Shown here one piece after another: positions 24,201 through 39,200 of a stretch of DNA of 64,000 nucleotides (its first letter is position 1; the number at the start of each line of letters is the position of its first letter). The notes below the pieces were generated by a model. That model ran no database searches, was not told where the DNA came from, and saw nothing but the letters and a program-made list of their open reading frames with translations. This DNA is from Gnetum montanum (taxonomy: Eukaryota > Streptophyta > Gnetopsida > Gnetales > Gnetaceae). Made by a program: the position numbers and the translations under genes. The stretch is from assembly GCA_015680685.1 (NCBI GenBank), contig MNCI01014205.1, forward strand, positions 349,162-413,161, written 5' to 3'.

Positions 24201-27200
24201 TGTGAATTTGCTATTATTTAATTAATGATAAAGAATCAATGCTTCAACGTCACCCATTCTGTGCAAGAGTTTTAGACAAGTAAGAAAAGGTTAAAAGGAT
24301 ACGTATCTTGAAACCCATTTAGAAAATTAGAATTAGTGCCATTTAACGAACGATAGATTAAAGCGACTTTGTTGTAAGGAATATATCATTTTGAGTTTCT
24401 CATCATGGTAATAATAAGTGTTTCACATGTTGCTGAGAGGTTGGGACCTGCGTTCCTAAATGTGTTTGGGGATAGAATGGTTTTTGGGAACGACATGGGG
24501 CTGCAACGAGGACGTGAGCAATAATATAGATTTGTCTTAGATATTGAGCTTTCAGGTATCAAACATTATAAATAAATTTATTATTCTTGAGATATTAGCA
24601 TTGTAGTTTGGACAGCCAAGCATTTTTGAAGTGTTTTAAAATAAAAAGAAGAATTGTTGACGATACCTGTGGTACATTTTGGATGCCCAAAACTGTTGGA
24701 TGTCTCACTTGCATCCCAAATGTTTGGGGAATGCTCCAAACACAGTTTTTTACAGGGTCACATACTTGTGTAACACAGGTAATAATAGATAATTACAGAG
24801 GAGAGCATAGTGAAGCAAACTGAAGTAATCGTAAAAGCTTACCTTAGGAATAAGTCAACATTTTAGCCACTCTCTTTGTAGAACTCAAGTTCATAGTTTT
24901 TTCTTATTCCTTCTCAAAAATATAGGTATACCCACCTATTTGCTTGGAAGTCTAGCATATTCATATTTAACACATTTGAAATATTGTATTTTCATATCTT
25001 TAAAAGATTATAGGAAATAGTTTTTTTTTATGAAAGATGCTAAGATGTAGGAAAAATTAACTAATGCTATACCTTTGTTTAGCTTTGAGGAAGATAAATG
25101 TATCATGGTCAAACTACACATGTATGAAATCATGGAAACCAATAACTTAGTGTGATCCCTTTAGTTTTTCTTTGATCAACTTTTTCCCTAATTGGGCATT
25201 TTAACTCTTTAACAATCATCATTAAAAGAAAAGGTGATTTGCGATCTCTTTGTCTTAACTGAATAAATAATCATCACCTGGAGGGTCAATGCTTATCTTG
25301 CTAAGGTAGGGTCCTAGGAGGGTTGGTGGATGAGCAAAAACCTAACATCTTTTGAGTAGCTGCACCTAGGCTCGAACCTAGGTCTTACAACTTGAGAAAC
25401 AAGCACCTGACCATCACTCCAAGTGGTGGTCTCTTATCTCTTTGTCCTAATTGAATGCCACTGTAAAATTTGTCAAGGACTTCTCCATAAAGTAAGAGCT
25501 ACATATCATTCTTTGAGCATCAAACTGTTAGAGAGTCTAATTTTATGTAATATTAAATCTAAAAATCTCTCATGAAGTAATGTCATAAGTTTTTTTGAGG
25601 TCAATTTTAAGCCCAAGTAAACCTTTGTTTTGGTTTGATGCAAATTGAAAAATTTCATGTGCTAAAATAATTTGATCTAAAATTATCTACCATTCACAAA
25701 TCTTACTTGGCAATCATTGATGATGGATGACATAACATTTTTTAGTCTTTTATCCAAAAGTTTAGACATAATTTTGGAAAGAACATCACATAAGCTTATA
25801 GGTTTGAAATAAGAGATCAATATTACACCTTGCTTCTTTTGAATTAAAGTGTTTTGTGCAAAATTAATGGATTTGACTATATGTCAAGTTCTCAAAAATT
25901 CATGAACCATATATTGTATATATATATTTTTGAGAAAATTCAGGATGTCAATTAGAAAAATGCAACAAATAGTATGTACAACACTTTTGCCAATAAAGGC
26001 CTAGAGCTGGAGAGATCTAACACCCCCCAGCTGCCAAAAACCACAAAATAAGGGGTCCCTTAATGACAAAAGGGGATCTTCCCCCTTAGAATCATTTGTC
26101 GTATAACTAATAGCCAAAGCCGAACATTAGTCAAGAAATCAAGAAAAGTCATACCCTTTCCCATTCCCAGCCCGCAACCAGACAAGACATTAGACTGTTT
26201 GACAAAACCCCACATGCCCCCCCTCCCTAGGAACCTCATCGCAAGCGATTTGACAGTTGAGTGCAGGCACAAAAGCCCACTCTTGGGCATGCATTGTGTC
26301 CAACACATCACGATGTTTCTCTAAATCCATAAATGTCGCCAGCCTCTTGGAAAGACTTAAACGCCTGTTCCTTCCTAGCGCATTCCATGGTTGTCCCTTT
26401 CCCATCTGGGTGCAGATCGTGGCCTTTATGTCTGATATGCCGCCTAAGCGCATGCCAAGTGGTATTGCACCCAATGTCCAACACCACATAGGGGCAACAC
26501 TGCAACCGCAACCACATATGTGCACGTGGCCTTTATGTTTGATATGCTGCCTAAGCGCATGCCAAGTGGTATTGCACCCAATGTCCAACACCACATAGGG
26601 GCAATGCCCCTACCACAACCACACATGTGCACCCTCTTTGTGGGCGCGATCCAATTGGTGTTGAATCTGAGCGGCCTCCTCCTCTTGCCTAGCTTGCTCC
26701 TCCTCTTGCCTAGCTTGCCTCTCTTCCTTTGCCTTCTCTTGTAGCTCTTGGAGCCATGCATCCTCCTAAAGTTGTGCCCTTAAGGTCTCATGCAGCTTTA
26801 ATTCCAGGGTTTCTTTGGGCGTAGCCTTGACGAGATCATGTTGTCCTTGCTCTTCCTGCACCACCACCTCCAGTTGCCTCCTAAAGTCTTCCGCTCGTTT
26901 AGCCCATCGATGCTGTGAGACCACTTGCACGTCCTCCGCCAAGTTAGCAAGAGGAACCTCCACCGTTGCAGCGTGGGTTGGGTCCCCACCCCTCGCTTCT
27001 CCCCCTTCCAAGCAAACATCTGCAAGGTCAGCCTGCGTGGCATCTCCTAGGTCTCCCCTCAACATGCATCCACCCTCCAACACATCTTCTATTTTTTCTG
27101 CCTCCTCCCTATCCCCCTTTGTGGGGGAGAGCCACCGCCGACTCAGCTTACCAACATCCCCCAGCCTATCCTCCTCCATCTCCTCCAAGCCAGCCCTAGA

Positions 27201-30200
27201 GTTCTTTGCCTTTGATACACTTGTTAGGTCAACCACCTACAGTAGCTCACAACGTGAGCATCGGCACCCGTAAACCCTCTTGACGGGCAACCCTGCATCA
27301 GGCCAAATAGACCCCGACCTCGACGCATGCCACAAAGCCAAAATGAGGCTTGAATGGCACCCTTGGTGTCGCTGTCTTAGTACATCTAGAAAATACTGCA
27401 GCAAATTGACTTGGTCCCTTGTCCACATGTTGCGCATAAATGTGAAGTGCAGTCCCTACAACTTCAAAACATTGTTGGACTGCACAAAAAACCTTTCCAC
27501 CACCTGGGCCACATCCTACCACAACGCGTGGAGCATCGATTTCAGAACTTGGCCACTCCTTGTTTTAGGAACCAACCCTAGGAAGAAAATAGCCACATCT
27601 TGCAGCCCTCAACCTCTGATGGGAACCACCTCACCTTCCATTGGCACCCCCAACAGCCTCGCAATACTCTCTTTTGTGAGCATAATTCTCACCCCCAGAA
27701 CAAGGTGATCTCCCCCATCTAGTTCATGAAGAAAGCCTCGTCCTCCAAATTCGGCTCTCCTTGCAGCAGGGGAAGGATCTCAGCCCACCCAATCCAAGTG
27801 ATCAAACCCCAAAGCACAAGGTTGGCCCAGTACCCATTGCTTGCTAGCTTGAAAGTTGGTGTAACAGCCATAGCAGCCTGTGCCTCTGCCCACAGTTGGA
27901 TACCCTGGGCTGCAATTTGCATCAATGGTGGTAGCTGTTGAGCACGGAAAATTTGACAATTCCTCGCCTTCCATAGCGTTCATAAAATTGCTGCCTCTTT
28001 CGTGTCATTGGTAAGATTCAAACGTTGCTGGAAATTCTCCGCTTGGAATACTTGGTGCATGAAAGCACATTTCGATATAAAGTGGCTAACCGTCTCCCCT
28101 GCAGCCATGCAGATGGGACACATGTTTGAGACATTAACCCCTTGCTGCAACAACACCTTTTTAACAGGTAGCACAAAATGATTTATTAGCCAAATAAACA
28201 TTTTAACCTTTTCTGGCAACTTACCTTTCCATAATGTCTTCCAACTGCTCATGTTTGGGTATTTATGTTGGATGAGACATTGTGGGGAAGCACCCAGTAA
28301 CCCATTGAATCATTTTCTAAGCATGCTCACAAATTTTCTTCCAAACATGTGAGTTAGCCACCCCAGCTTCTCACCGTTGATACTTGCTGTCAACGATACT
28401 AACCCATTGGGCCTGATGATGGCATGGTCGTGTTAAATTATTCACCATATTATGGTAGCCCATATCAATGAGGTCCTGAAATTTGGGGATGCTCAAACCT
28501 CGAGCACCCTTGGGCGGGGCCACCACATCCCATTTTACCAAATGCAGGCATTTCCCTTCTTTACACCCGGAGCAGGTAAAATTCTGAACAATCTGGTCAG
28601 TTCATTCAATGTTACCATTCGGAGGTGGGGCAACCACAGCCATCGCCAACACAACCGTCGTAGCAAGTAAAACCCTTCCAGCCCAAGTAAGAAAATGGCT
28701 GATCTAGTGATCATTACGTTTCTAAAGCTGTTGGATGAGCCCATCCCAAACCTGCTTCCTATTTATATTACCTCCTATGTCATTCTAATATTTCTGATAA
28801 AAAATCATTGGAAAACCATCAGGCCTTGGTCCGTTATTAGTATGCATCATAAAAAAACCTTCTTAGTTTCTTCATTGGTTATAGGGTGATGAGGCAAATT
28901 TGTATCACCTTGTAAGCGTTGGACTGTGGATCGAGTCGACACAGTTCAGTTGTAATCTAGGTTAGACAGTTGTAATCTAGGTTAGATAGTGGTGAGTTGT
29001 GTTAGTCTGTTGATATGCATGTGGGTTCAGTTTTTTTCTCCGTCCACTTTTCCCTTCCTTGGATTCATGTCCTTGCATTCCCTAAGCTCTGGGATGTTCT
29101 TTGGGCATTGGGAACCCATTTGGGCCATGTGCCCTTGGTTTTGGATGAGTTTCTTAACAAAAATTTGCAATCTTCCATTGTTTTTTTTCTGTTTCTTGTT
29201 TTTTTTTAAAAGGTTTTTGCAAGCTCTGGGGGGTGGGGTGAGGTGGGTGTGGTTTGTGTGGCCATGGGGGATGGGGGTGGCATTGGTACACCTTATGTGA
29301 AAAATTGTCATTTTTGGCTGGAAAAGGATACTTTGTGCTAGCCAGGGCTGCTAGCATCCAGCAGCTAGTCTAAGGCTATCTCCGATGCCTATGGCAAAAA
29401 CTGTAAATGCCAAAGCAAGGGGTCATTTTACATTCTTTTGATTTTAGACTTGTTTTCCTTTGTTTTTTGAGTGCTTCCTCCTTGTCCCTTGGGTAAGTAT
29501 CTTCTTTTATTAGTTTTTGTTTCGTGTTTGAGTTGCCACTTCATTGTGCAGTAAGGCCTTGTCAGAGTGTTGCCATGCTTATCTAGCCTAGAGCTGTTTG
29601 GTCAATGCAAAGTTGAGTGACAGCATCATGAATAAAGCTCATTTTGATTTCTCTGGAATTTCGTAGTGTATTATTATTAATTGTTGCAACATACCATAAA
29701 TACAAAATTACTGATACACCTTTCAGATGGGACTTTGATGATATCTTTCATAATTAATTAATTAGTTTAGAATATTTTAATTAATTTTATTAGTTAGTGT
29801 AGGATACTATTGTTGTGTTGAGCTTGCAATGATTCCACCTTGCCTGAGGAGGTCAAACCTACCTGGAATGGTGGTGGGCCATCAATGGCATTATAGAGGA
29901 GATTTTATTACTTTCGTGTGAGGGTGTTGCACTTGTCTGATAAGGGATTGTGACACTGGTTTTTGTGTTTTTAAAATTATTTCTCTGTGTCAGTGTCGCA
30001 CTTGTCTTGCAAGGGATTGTGATGGAAGGATGTGCTTTGCTTGCTTTTTGTGTGTGAATGTTGCACCTTCTTGTCAAGGTATTGTGACATATTATTTATT
30101 ATTTTATTGTTTTATTTAAAAACATATAAAATGTTAAAATTATAAAAATTACCAAAATATTATGCTCTCACTGTGGCAACAAGGCAATAAGGTTGTAACA

Positions 30201-33200
30201 TAAATATTATAATTTTTTTTTTGAATATGATAACATAACAAGTAAACTTTGCAATTCATGTTCCTATTGTCTTCATTGTTTTTGACTGGATTGCCACACA
30301 TTCCATTCATACAGTTATTGTATTCTCAACCAGGGGGAGCCCCTATTATAAGGTTATTCAAAAATGTGATGTCAGCATTTGTAAATTTAGCCTGAATGCT
30401 ATCAAGTGCTTCGCTTAACAATTATTTCTCTGCCTCTAAAGATGAACAGATCTTTGAAGTAATTAACTGCAATTCTACTAATTTATTTTTTGGTCTTAGT
30501 TATTTCTCTTGATTTATTTATCAATTTAGCGATATTATTATAGGCATGCTGCTTAGATACTACTATTATAGGCATGCTGTGTAGATGCTTCTATGTGAAT
30601 AACATTAAGGCTAACATTTCCCTCTCTAAACTATTAATTCTCAAGCTGACTGGAAATTGTTAATGATGTTAAATTGTCAATGTCCTTAGCATACATTATT
30701 TTGTTTTATTTTTGTACAAAGAGGAAAAAGCTGAGTAATGGGAAAAGTGGAGGTGATTAAGAATGATTGAGACCAGAGAGGGGATGAGGTTAAGGCCAAG
30801 GAATAGGATAGGAGGGAATGGGGAGACCTGCGGGGCTGTTTGACGATGAATTTTGTTTTTAGTCAAAATTATTGATAAACATTGATGTCTTTGTTATTTT
30901 TATAATATGTTTTGAATAAATAGAATAATTACAGAAAATGGAATTTGTTATTTTTTCATACATATGAATCCTTGAATAATTTCCTTTGAACATACTCAAG
31001 GTTTATTTTCTGTGCCCGCAAATCTGCCATCCTATGTTAAATATTTCTAAGCAGCAGTGATTTATATTTCATTATGCTTTTCAAGTGAATGATGGTTTAT
31101 TGCAAATGCTAGTTTATTCTAAATGCCGAAGTATTATTAGCATGATCAGGGAATGTACGCATTTACGTATTCTAATACTACTCATGATATGAACAAGTAT
31201 GCTACATCTTTTGGAGACAGGTTATTCCTGCATTGGATTCACGCACCCCAGTTTTCTGCACATCATTTACAATGGAGGTATGCAATATTAGGTTCATATT
31301 TTTTCTTTGAACGCACATTTATTGCATGCCTGCGAATATTAGTTATTCTGATTGATGTGTATGTTTTATTCCATTTTAACATCAAAATGCTCTCAGTTTA
31401 TCATTGTTTATCTGTTATTTTTGGATTCTTTTAAAGCACTGTATTAAGCAAATAGTAACATGAGATTTGTCTTTATCTTAATTATGCATTTCTCTTATGG
31501 TTTGCATTATCCTTTTTCTGCATGGACAGCTAATCAAAAAACGTCTCAAAGACAGCAGTGTCTCCGTGCAAGGGCGACTTAAGAAAATGAAAATGAGAGA
31601 AAGGTTTCATGCAGGGCCGTTTGAAATTGAGCCTCTTCGAGTTACCCATTCTATTCCAGATTGTTGTGCATTAGTACTTCGCTGTGAGGATGGAACAATA
31701 TTTCATACGGGTGATTGGAAGGTATTATCATAATTATTCTTGGGCAACTAAGTTGACTAATAATTTTATATTTCTCAGAATGATGTTAATGCATATGCTG
31801 TAGATTGATGAATCACCAGTTGATGGAAAAATATTTGATCGTCTGGCCTTGGAAGAACTCGCAAAGGAAGGTGTTACATTGGTAAGAAATAGCCAAAAAT
31901 TTGTCCAATGAATATATATTACTTGAAATGATTTTTGTTTCTTGGATGCTTTTTCAATATTCTTATGTACTTTAGGATTGTTATCAATCCTAGATGTGTC
32001 TCTGATGTCTATGAATTATTTTTACCTGTTTTTCATTGATTAAAAATGATAATTTTAAATTAAGTTCAGCAAATTGAATTTGACACTACGTTTACTCTGT
32101 TGAGACTTAAACAATGGGACCGACCTTTTCGCAAGTTTACTGTGATTTTGCCCCATTTTACGTTAAGAGGCTATAGTCTGATGAGATTATTCGTATTTTT
32201 TCAATTATTTATAAATTAATAAAATAAATTTATCTTGTTACATGTTTCAAAAATAACTCTTAATAAATTCTTAAGTTTTTGTTAATGGTTAGGGATTTTG
32301 ATTAAAATCATGTCAATTCTTTTTGAGCAGGTGAAAAAAAATGTTTTTTGTAATTATAAAGTGTCAAGAGATTTTTTTCAGTCACTTCGAAGAATTCCTT
32401 GGGAACGTAGGAATCTTTTAAAGAACACCATCAAAGATCTAGTGTACATAGGGTACTAAGTCTGGGTCTTTTATTCATTTGAACAGATAAAGGGAAGGTT
32501 TTACTACTTGTACAGTTTAGATTTGGAGTAAAACCAAATGAACATGATGAAGGGTAGGAAATAAGCATTCATTCTGTTAATACTATATGAGACAAAACGA
32601 TTAGCTACCTACCCATTCCTTAAACACTAGTATAATAGGCTTAATACATAACCACTGAATTTGTCGAAAGCTAGGGCTTTAAGAGAGTTATAAATTAAAA
32701 GTAGTTTCTACGTAGAATTGCTGAAAAACACCTATGAAGTAATTTTGTACATTGTTTAGAATTTCATTAAGCCATTAGAACATTTAATTGGTTGGTCATC
32801 TATATGAGGATGTGCCAAAGAAAGAATCTAGAACTCAGTTATGGAGTTTATTTGGATGTTGGCTTTATAGTTAGTTTTGAAATTGTGAAACAAGCTATAT
32901 CATGCAGTTATCCATCTTTCCATTCTTATGGAATATTGAGGCAACATTGCTTTTATGCTAGCAATGCCTCTCAATTCTGACTTATTGCGGAAGTAGCAAA
33001 GTGTAATGAGTCCATTTTCCAGGAGATGAGGCTGTTGTTTGTTCACTTCATCCTCTGCATCTTTCACTTCTCCGTACATACTAACTTCATTGTTATACTT
33101 AGAATGTAATGACAGAGATTGCCTTGGGAAACTTATTGGCTTTTTGGTTGGAGGTAGAAATATGTAAAGGGTTTATAAAACTATTACAGAGCTTCTCTGA

Positions 33201-36200
33201 AATAAAACATGCATTACTCTCTATATGCTTGCATTTTTCATGATGCACTGGGTTTTGCACCAACTGAATAGGAGCATGATTTTCAGAAAAGACTAGAATT
33301 GGTTAACTGGATAGAGATAGGAAATTTTGTAGATGACATTCAGAGCCAGATAGGTTCTTTGAAAGCTGTCCGTAATTCACGATACTCTACCGTTGTACAA
33401 CTATAGCATGTTGTTTAATGCTACCTTAACAGACTGGATGACTTCCAAGTAATAAAGGATAACCTTTCGTGATGTACACAGAAGAGCATGACTTTTCCAA
33501 TATGCAGCACATCAGGTGGAAAGATTGAACTTTCATTGTTGTAGGAACTTAAGTCCAACTAAAGAAGTCTCGCTCAAGAAGTATTCCTAGAACCACATTC
33601 ATGTGCAGAGACTTTGATTCTTGTGTGATTGTTACCAAGTAACTTCTGGCATTGGATGTTTATCGTAAGGCTTCTCAACATTCAAATCAGTAATCAATAT
33701 CTGTAAGTGTAATTTGTAACACCCTGCTTAAAATGACCGTAATTTTGCAGGTTAAATAAAATTTCTTTAAAGCCACCGGCGCATGAGAAAACTTAAGCTT
33801 AATCTTTAACAAAATACTTGTTCATAACTTAATCATCAGAGTTGCATAAAAGAACCATCATCTTAAGGTTTATCAATTCCAACATTTGTAAATCCATAAT
33901 CTAAAAACAATAGCAAGAAAAGATGCTTAGACCAATTACAACATGCTTGTCCAAATGAGGGTCTAGCATTTACATCAAGGAATGATCATTTAATGACATA
34001 AAACATATTAAAGTTTTCAACACAGCCTTTTCAAACACGACTATATCGATTGCGTTTGTTCCAAGTTTCAATAGCAACTGCCTTATTTACATATGACATA
34101 TATAAGAAAGAGTCAGTGTTCCTTTAAGTATAGAAAACCACAACTCATGAGCCTCCCGAAACAAGGTCAAGGATAGCATGGGGGCAAAGCTGCAACCACA
34201 AAGGTTAGCGCAACATGATACCATTACCAAGGTCAAATGATTATTCTCAAGAGCCTTGGCTAGGTACTAAATTTACTAGAGGTCTGGTCATATCCAAAGA
34301 GTTAATACTGCAGTATTAATAACTGCTCGATGGCCCTGACGCTGAGCTTTCTGCCATGCTACGCATGCTTTCCAGTCACCGTCAATTATTAGCATACTAT
34401 TTAAAATCTGATTTATGATATGTTGATGTTTATTATGGTGTAGATGATGAGTGATTCAACAAATGTTCAAACACCTGGAAGAACTATTAGCGAGGCTGAT
34501 GTAGCAGAAGGCATATTACGCAATATTGCATCTGCAAAAGGACGAGTTATAACAACACAATTTGCATCAAACATTCATCGTCTAGGCAGTGTGAAAGCTG
34601 CAGCTGAGCTAACGGGGCGGAAAATGGTACAGTTATAGCTTCAGATTTCAATCAACGATGATTATGGAAACTGAGGATTATGATATAGATGTCAAATATA
34701 CTTGATGATGTTAGCATATGTGGACTATTATATGTGATTGTATAGATGAATAGTGGTAATGTAATTTATGCGAATGCACATTGCAATTTTATTTTAGGTA
34801 CTTTTTGGTATGGCATTGAGAACATATTTGGATGCTGCATGGAAGGATGGGCAGGCTCCTTTTGATCCTTCTACCCTGGTATGGAGACAGTACCTTCTTC
34901 GTGTTATTGCTTCTAAATGAAAACATTGTGTCATATTATATTTATCTAGCTGTATTGAGAATAGCTTTTATAAATTTTATATAGTAAGTCCTTTCTTTAT
35001 GAAGCTACAATATGTGTTTGCTTTCAAGGAAAGGCAGTTCAACAAATTTTCTAACAGTATCATTTAACATGAACGAGGTTTTCATAGTTTCTAGTTTTTT
35101 CTGATTGATGAGCGATTAACCTGTCCAAGAAAGGACCAGCTTTTCTTCACCATAGTTTTTTTCCTTCATTTTGTCCTCCCTTAGGTAAAAGCCTGTTGCA
35201 GTATAGTACACCAAACCAATAACAAGAGCAGTATTTAACTGATGCGATTCACTGCTTTTGCTAATAAATAAAATGTGACTTGCACTCTAAATTGCACACA
35301 ATAGCTACATTTATTACACATTACATGCAAACACTTTGTATGTATTTGTTCAATATACAATCTAGGCTACGTCGGATTGTTCTTCATTGAATGAATAATC
35401 AGATTAATTAAATGAACTAGCTTTTTATATTTATTGAATATGAGTAGACCATGTATGGTTAATGATCTTACGGCCCAATGGGAGGTCAAGACATTAGTTC
35501 TCAAACCTGAGGAGTTTGGCATGACGGGAATGAAAACCCAAGTGTAGATGATTTGAGAGAGACCATCCCAAGGCTTCAAGAATTTGGTGGTCCCATAATG
35601 CATGACTGAGGAATTCTCCAAGGCATGCTATTTTGTGTTTTTACATTTCCAACAATGTCTAGTTCTATTGGTAACCTGTTTTCGGTACTTCAAGGAGTAA
35701 GAGATTTCTTTCAATTGTTGAGATATTGCTTTTTGAGTAGATTACAATACAGTTCCACGTGAGGAGCCTATCAGTTGACGAAGGGTGTGAGATGTTGATC
35801 TCTCACATTTAACTCCATTGCTGAGTTTGTCACTGCTATCTTGTTGATTACATACCCTCTTTCGATTTGGTGGTCTTTTCCATTGACTGTCTTTGAACTG
35901 TTAATACTTGACTTAGATTGTGGGGATTTGTCCAAATTGAAAGACCTACCTAGACTTCTCAGGCACTTTTTAATGCTGGTTGGGGCTCTCCCTCGCTGTG
36001 AGAGGGCGTTGGTAAGGTTGAGAAGGAGCCCTTACCTAGACCATCTCACATGTATGTCACTCATGCTTAAAAGAATGTTACACTACTCAGTCTTTTTCAA
36101 TTTTACTTGCTGGTAAAGTCAAGGTAGATTTTATAACATTAATGGTATGAGGTAAGGAGATCCTATATCATCTTTCCTTTGAATTATGTTTGTTGAAGCT

Positions 36201-39200
36201 TTAGAATGCTTGATTAAATAGTAAGCTACCAAAGGAGAGATCAAATAAATTAGACAAGCATAGTGCCTGCCTGATTTTACAAGTGCAGACCGTTGATGAT
36301 ACATTTATCTTCCTTGAAGCTGTAGAAAGATGTTCCAAATTTAAATGGAGTGATAGATAATTAGTCTCAGGTTCCAGGTTTAAATTTTTATTTTAAAAAT
36401 CAAAGTTAGAATGGGCTAGTAAAATGATGAGTATTCTGTTTTTATGTATTAATTTTTGAAGATTGGATGCATTCGTAATGTACCTTCGTTCTTGAATATG
36501 ATCCATGATCGATGTCTAAGATCCCTATCAATTCCCAGATGAACTTCAAGTCTTAATTTTATAAGACGTTAAAGCATTAAACAAATTTTTATTGATTTTT
36601 TTTATTTTGTGTTTTTACATTTCCAACAACCGATATTGTACTTTGTATTTTCAGATCAAACCCGAAGATATGGAAGAATATGCACCAAAAGACCTTGTTG
36701 TTGTCACTACTGGTTCACAGGTAACAGGAACCATAAAAAATTAAAATGCATGTTAACGTTTGACTTTAAAGCCCCTTTTTATTTGGTTCAATATGGTCTC
36801 GGTACAGGCAGAGCCGAGAGCAACTCTTAACCTTGCATCATATGGAGGCAGTCATTCCCTTAAGCTTAACAAAGATGACTTGATATTGTACTCAGCAAAG
36901 GTATGTCCTTCAAATTTGGTGTTTTCATCATTAGTGCTAGTATTTTATTTGCATCATGTTTTATAATACCATGTGGGAGCTGTCTAAACAGCCTTCCATC
37001 TCCTTTGACTTTTGCAAATGGTAACCACCGTTGGCTGTCCATTACAAAACGGAAACTGAAATACTACCCACTGCCCAATAATTAGAAGGAAATGGAATAC
37101 AATATGGAACGAAACAGCAGCAACCAACAGAAAACAGGAAACGAAATGAACATGAAGCAGTGATTTACCACTGCCTGCTGCCTATTACAAAATGGAAACT
37201 GAAATACTACCACTGCCCGATGATTAGAAGGAAATGGAAGAAAATTTGAACTAAATAGCGAAAAACAAAAGAAAAAATGACACTAAAGAACTGAACATGA
37301 AGCAGTGATTAACGAAGAGGAGAAAAATCTAAATTGTGATCCTATGCTAAAATCAGAAATAGGAGGCCAAACATTTTTGATAACAGTGGTGATCGAGAAA
37401 AAGGTGAATCTTTCAGTCAGCAGCGAAAGAAAACCTGAGAAAGAAAATGTAAAGCCAAAAACTTGTTTGTTGCAATTATTTTAAAACTTTTCCATTGCAT
37501 TGGAATTTAACCTGAAACCTACTTTTAGGAAACTAGTCTTACCACTAAGCCAATGACCATCTGATAAACACCTTTTCAATAAATTCTATTTAACTAATTT
37601 GAGAAGGTCGCACCACTGCCTGAGTTGCCTGGGTAGCCTGGAGCTTCCCCGGGTTACGTAGGCAGTGGTGGGATCCTTTGAAAAGTCAAAGGAGATAGGA
37701 TATTGTTTAGACAGCTTTATATGTGATGGCATTAAAGTGTGTCTTTACTTGCAATTGCATTTTAACCTTTGCACCTGAATTTGAATAATCTGTCCATTTA
37801 AGTTTTGTAATTTCTCAAATGAATCTTATATTATTAATATAATCTTTCATACTTGTTCAAAAAAAAAAATGTAATTTACCCTTTCTACAGTGAAAAATAA
37901 TAGGCCTATTAATTAATGTTTTATTCACCTATTTCCCTTTTACTTCCTGCAGAATAAATTTGATAAATCATAATTTGAAAAATTGAATCAGTTTTTCAAA
38001 TCAGAAACCTTCTTGATCGATTAGATTGGGAAAATCAGATAATAAAATCAGCAAAATTAGACATTAAATCAGAAAACTTCATAAACATTCAAGAGTATTT
38101 AGGAGAAAATGGAAGTATGGAAAGATTTCTATGGGTTTTAGTTGCAGGTTTTGCTGGTTATTGGACTGTTTGATCAAGCTCAGTTTTTCTATCTTCTTTT
38201 TGAAGGAAGGGCAGGTTTTATTATATACAGAATGAAAAAGGAAGTATGGAAAGATTTCTATGGGGTTTAGTTGCAGGTTTTGCTGGTTATTGGACTGTTT
38301 GATCAAGCTCAGTTTTTTAATTTTCTTTTTGAAGGAAGGTCAGGATTTATATATACAGAATGAAAAAGTATAGCTAGTTGGTGTTAGTGTAACAGACACC
38401 ACACCAAAAATAAGAAGGGGGTGAAAGAACCTCCTAAAATCAAAAAGGCAAGGCAAGTGAACCTGACAAATACTGTGGCATGACAAGGTGAACCTGAACA
38501 ATGTTGAGCACCTCAAACTTTGGTCCCAAGGTCCCTTGAAGCCAAGAAGTTGACAACAAAAACCCCTAACCAAAAGAAAAAACTTAAAACTAGCCATCAG
38601 GCATGCAGAAGAGTCAAACAAATACAATTAGACATCTTTTACCTATGTAGCCATTCCACAATTCCCCGTTCACCCTTAGAATTGATCAAGTTGAAGGCCT
38701 CCTTAATATCCTGAACTTTGGCCTGCATGTTGTCTTGTTCCTCTGGGGCTAGGTGGTGTGCCTTATTGGGGTGAAGGTAGACCACCTTCCATCTAACTAG
38801 GTCCCTGATCTGATGTGACTTTACAATGCATTAATTCCCAATAACACATATGGGCACCTATCAGCATAGAACGACAACTTGCAGGTGCTTGCTAGGCTCT
38901 TAAGGAGGTTTTCTCCATCTCTCTAGGCTCATCCTTTTTTACTTGTTTTCACATTTCTTTCTCCTATTGCCTTTGCTACATATGGGCACCTATCAGCATA
39001 GACTGTCATCTTTTCTACAGATATTTCTTCATTGTCATTCTCTTGCAGCCATCTCTGCCTGTCTCTTGCTACTCCTTTTGAGCTAGTTCATGTTGTTATC
39101 TCCATTGCTCTTGCTTCCTCTTAGCTTCATCTTAAAGCTTTTGTCTGATTTGCTCTTGCAGGATATGAATGTGAGCTTTTCCTACATTGTTGTACTTCCC

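Larger units (their letters stand above)
21507..31220 (+). other. RNJ: RNase J intron 3, repeat-rich
   Basis: 9,714 bases, phase 0, the longest intron. It contains a LINE RT fragment (22930-23740), an L1 fragment split by a SINE (25170-25880), an L1 C-terminal fragment (27940-28920) and one copy of the unidentified repeat ORF (26250-27930). All are antisense to the gene. Parts 23750-25160 and 29000-31220 are AT-rich with only small tandem repeats. The acceptor is GGAGACAG|GTT. Confidence 0.75.

Noticed and set aside
26257-27273. Plus-strand open frames of up to 152 codons
   Set aside because: They are mirror frames of the GC-rich minus-strand repeat ORF and show only Ser/Cys/Pro-rich low-complexity translation.
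29027-29357. Overlapping open frames around 29 kb on both strands
   Set aside because: They arise from homopolymer-rich sequence (T and G runs) and match nothing.
36978-37716. Possible autonomous DNA transposon
   Set aside because: Inverted ends are present but no transposase-like reading frame exists within the 739 bases.
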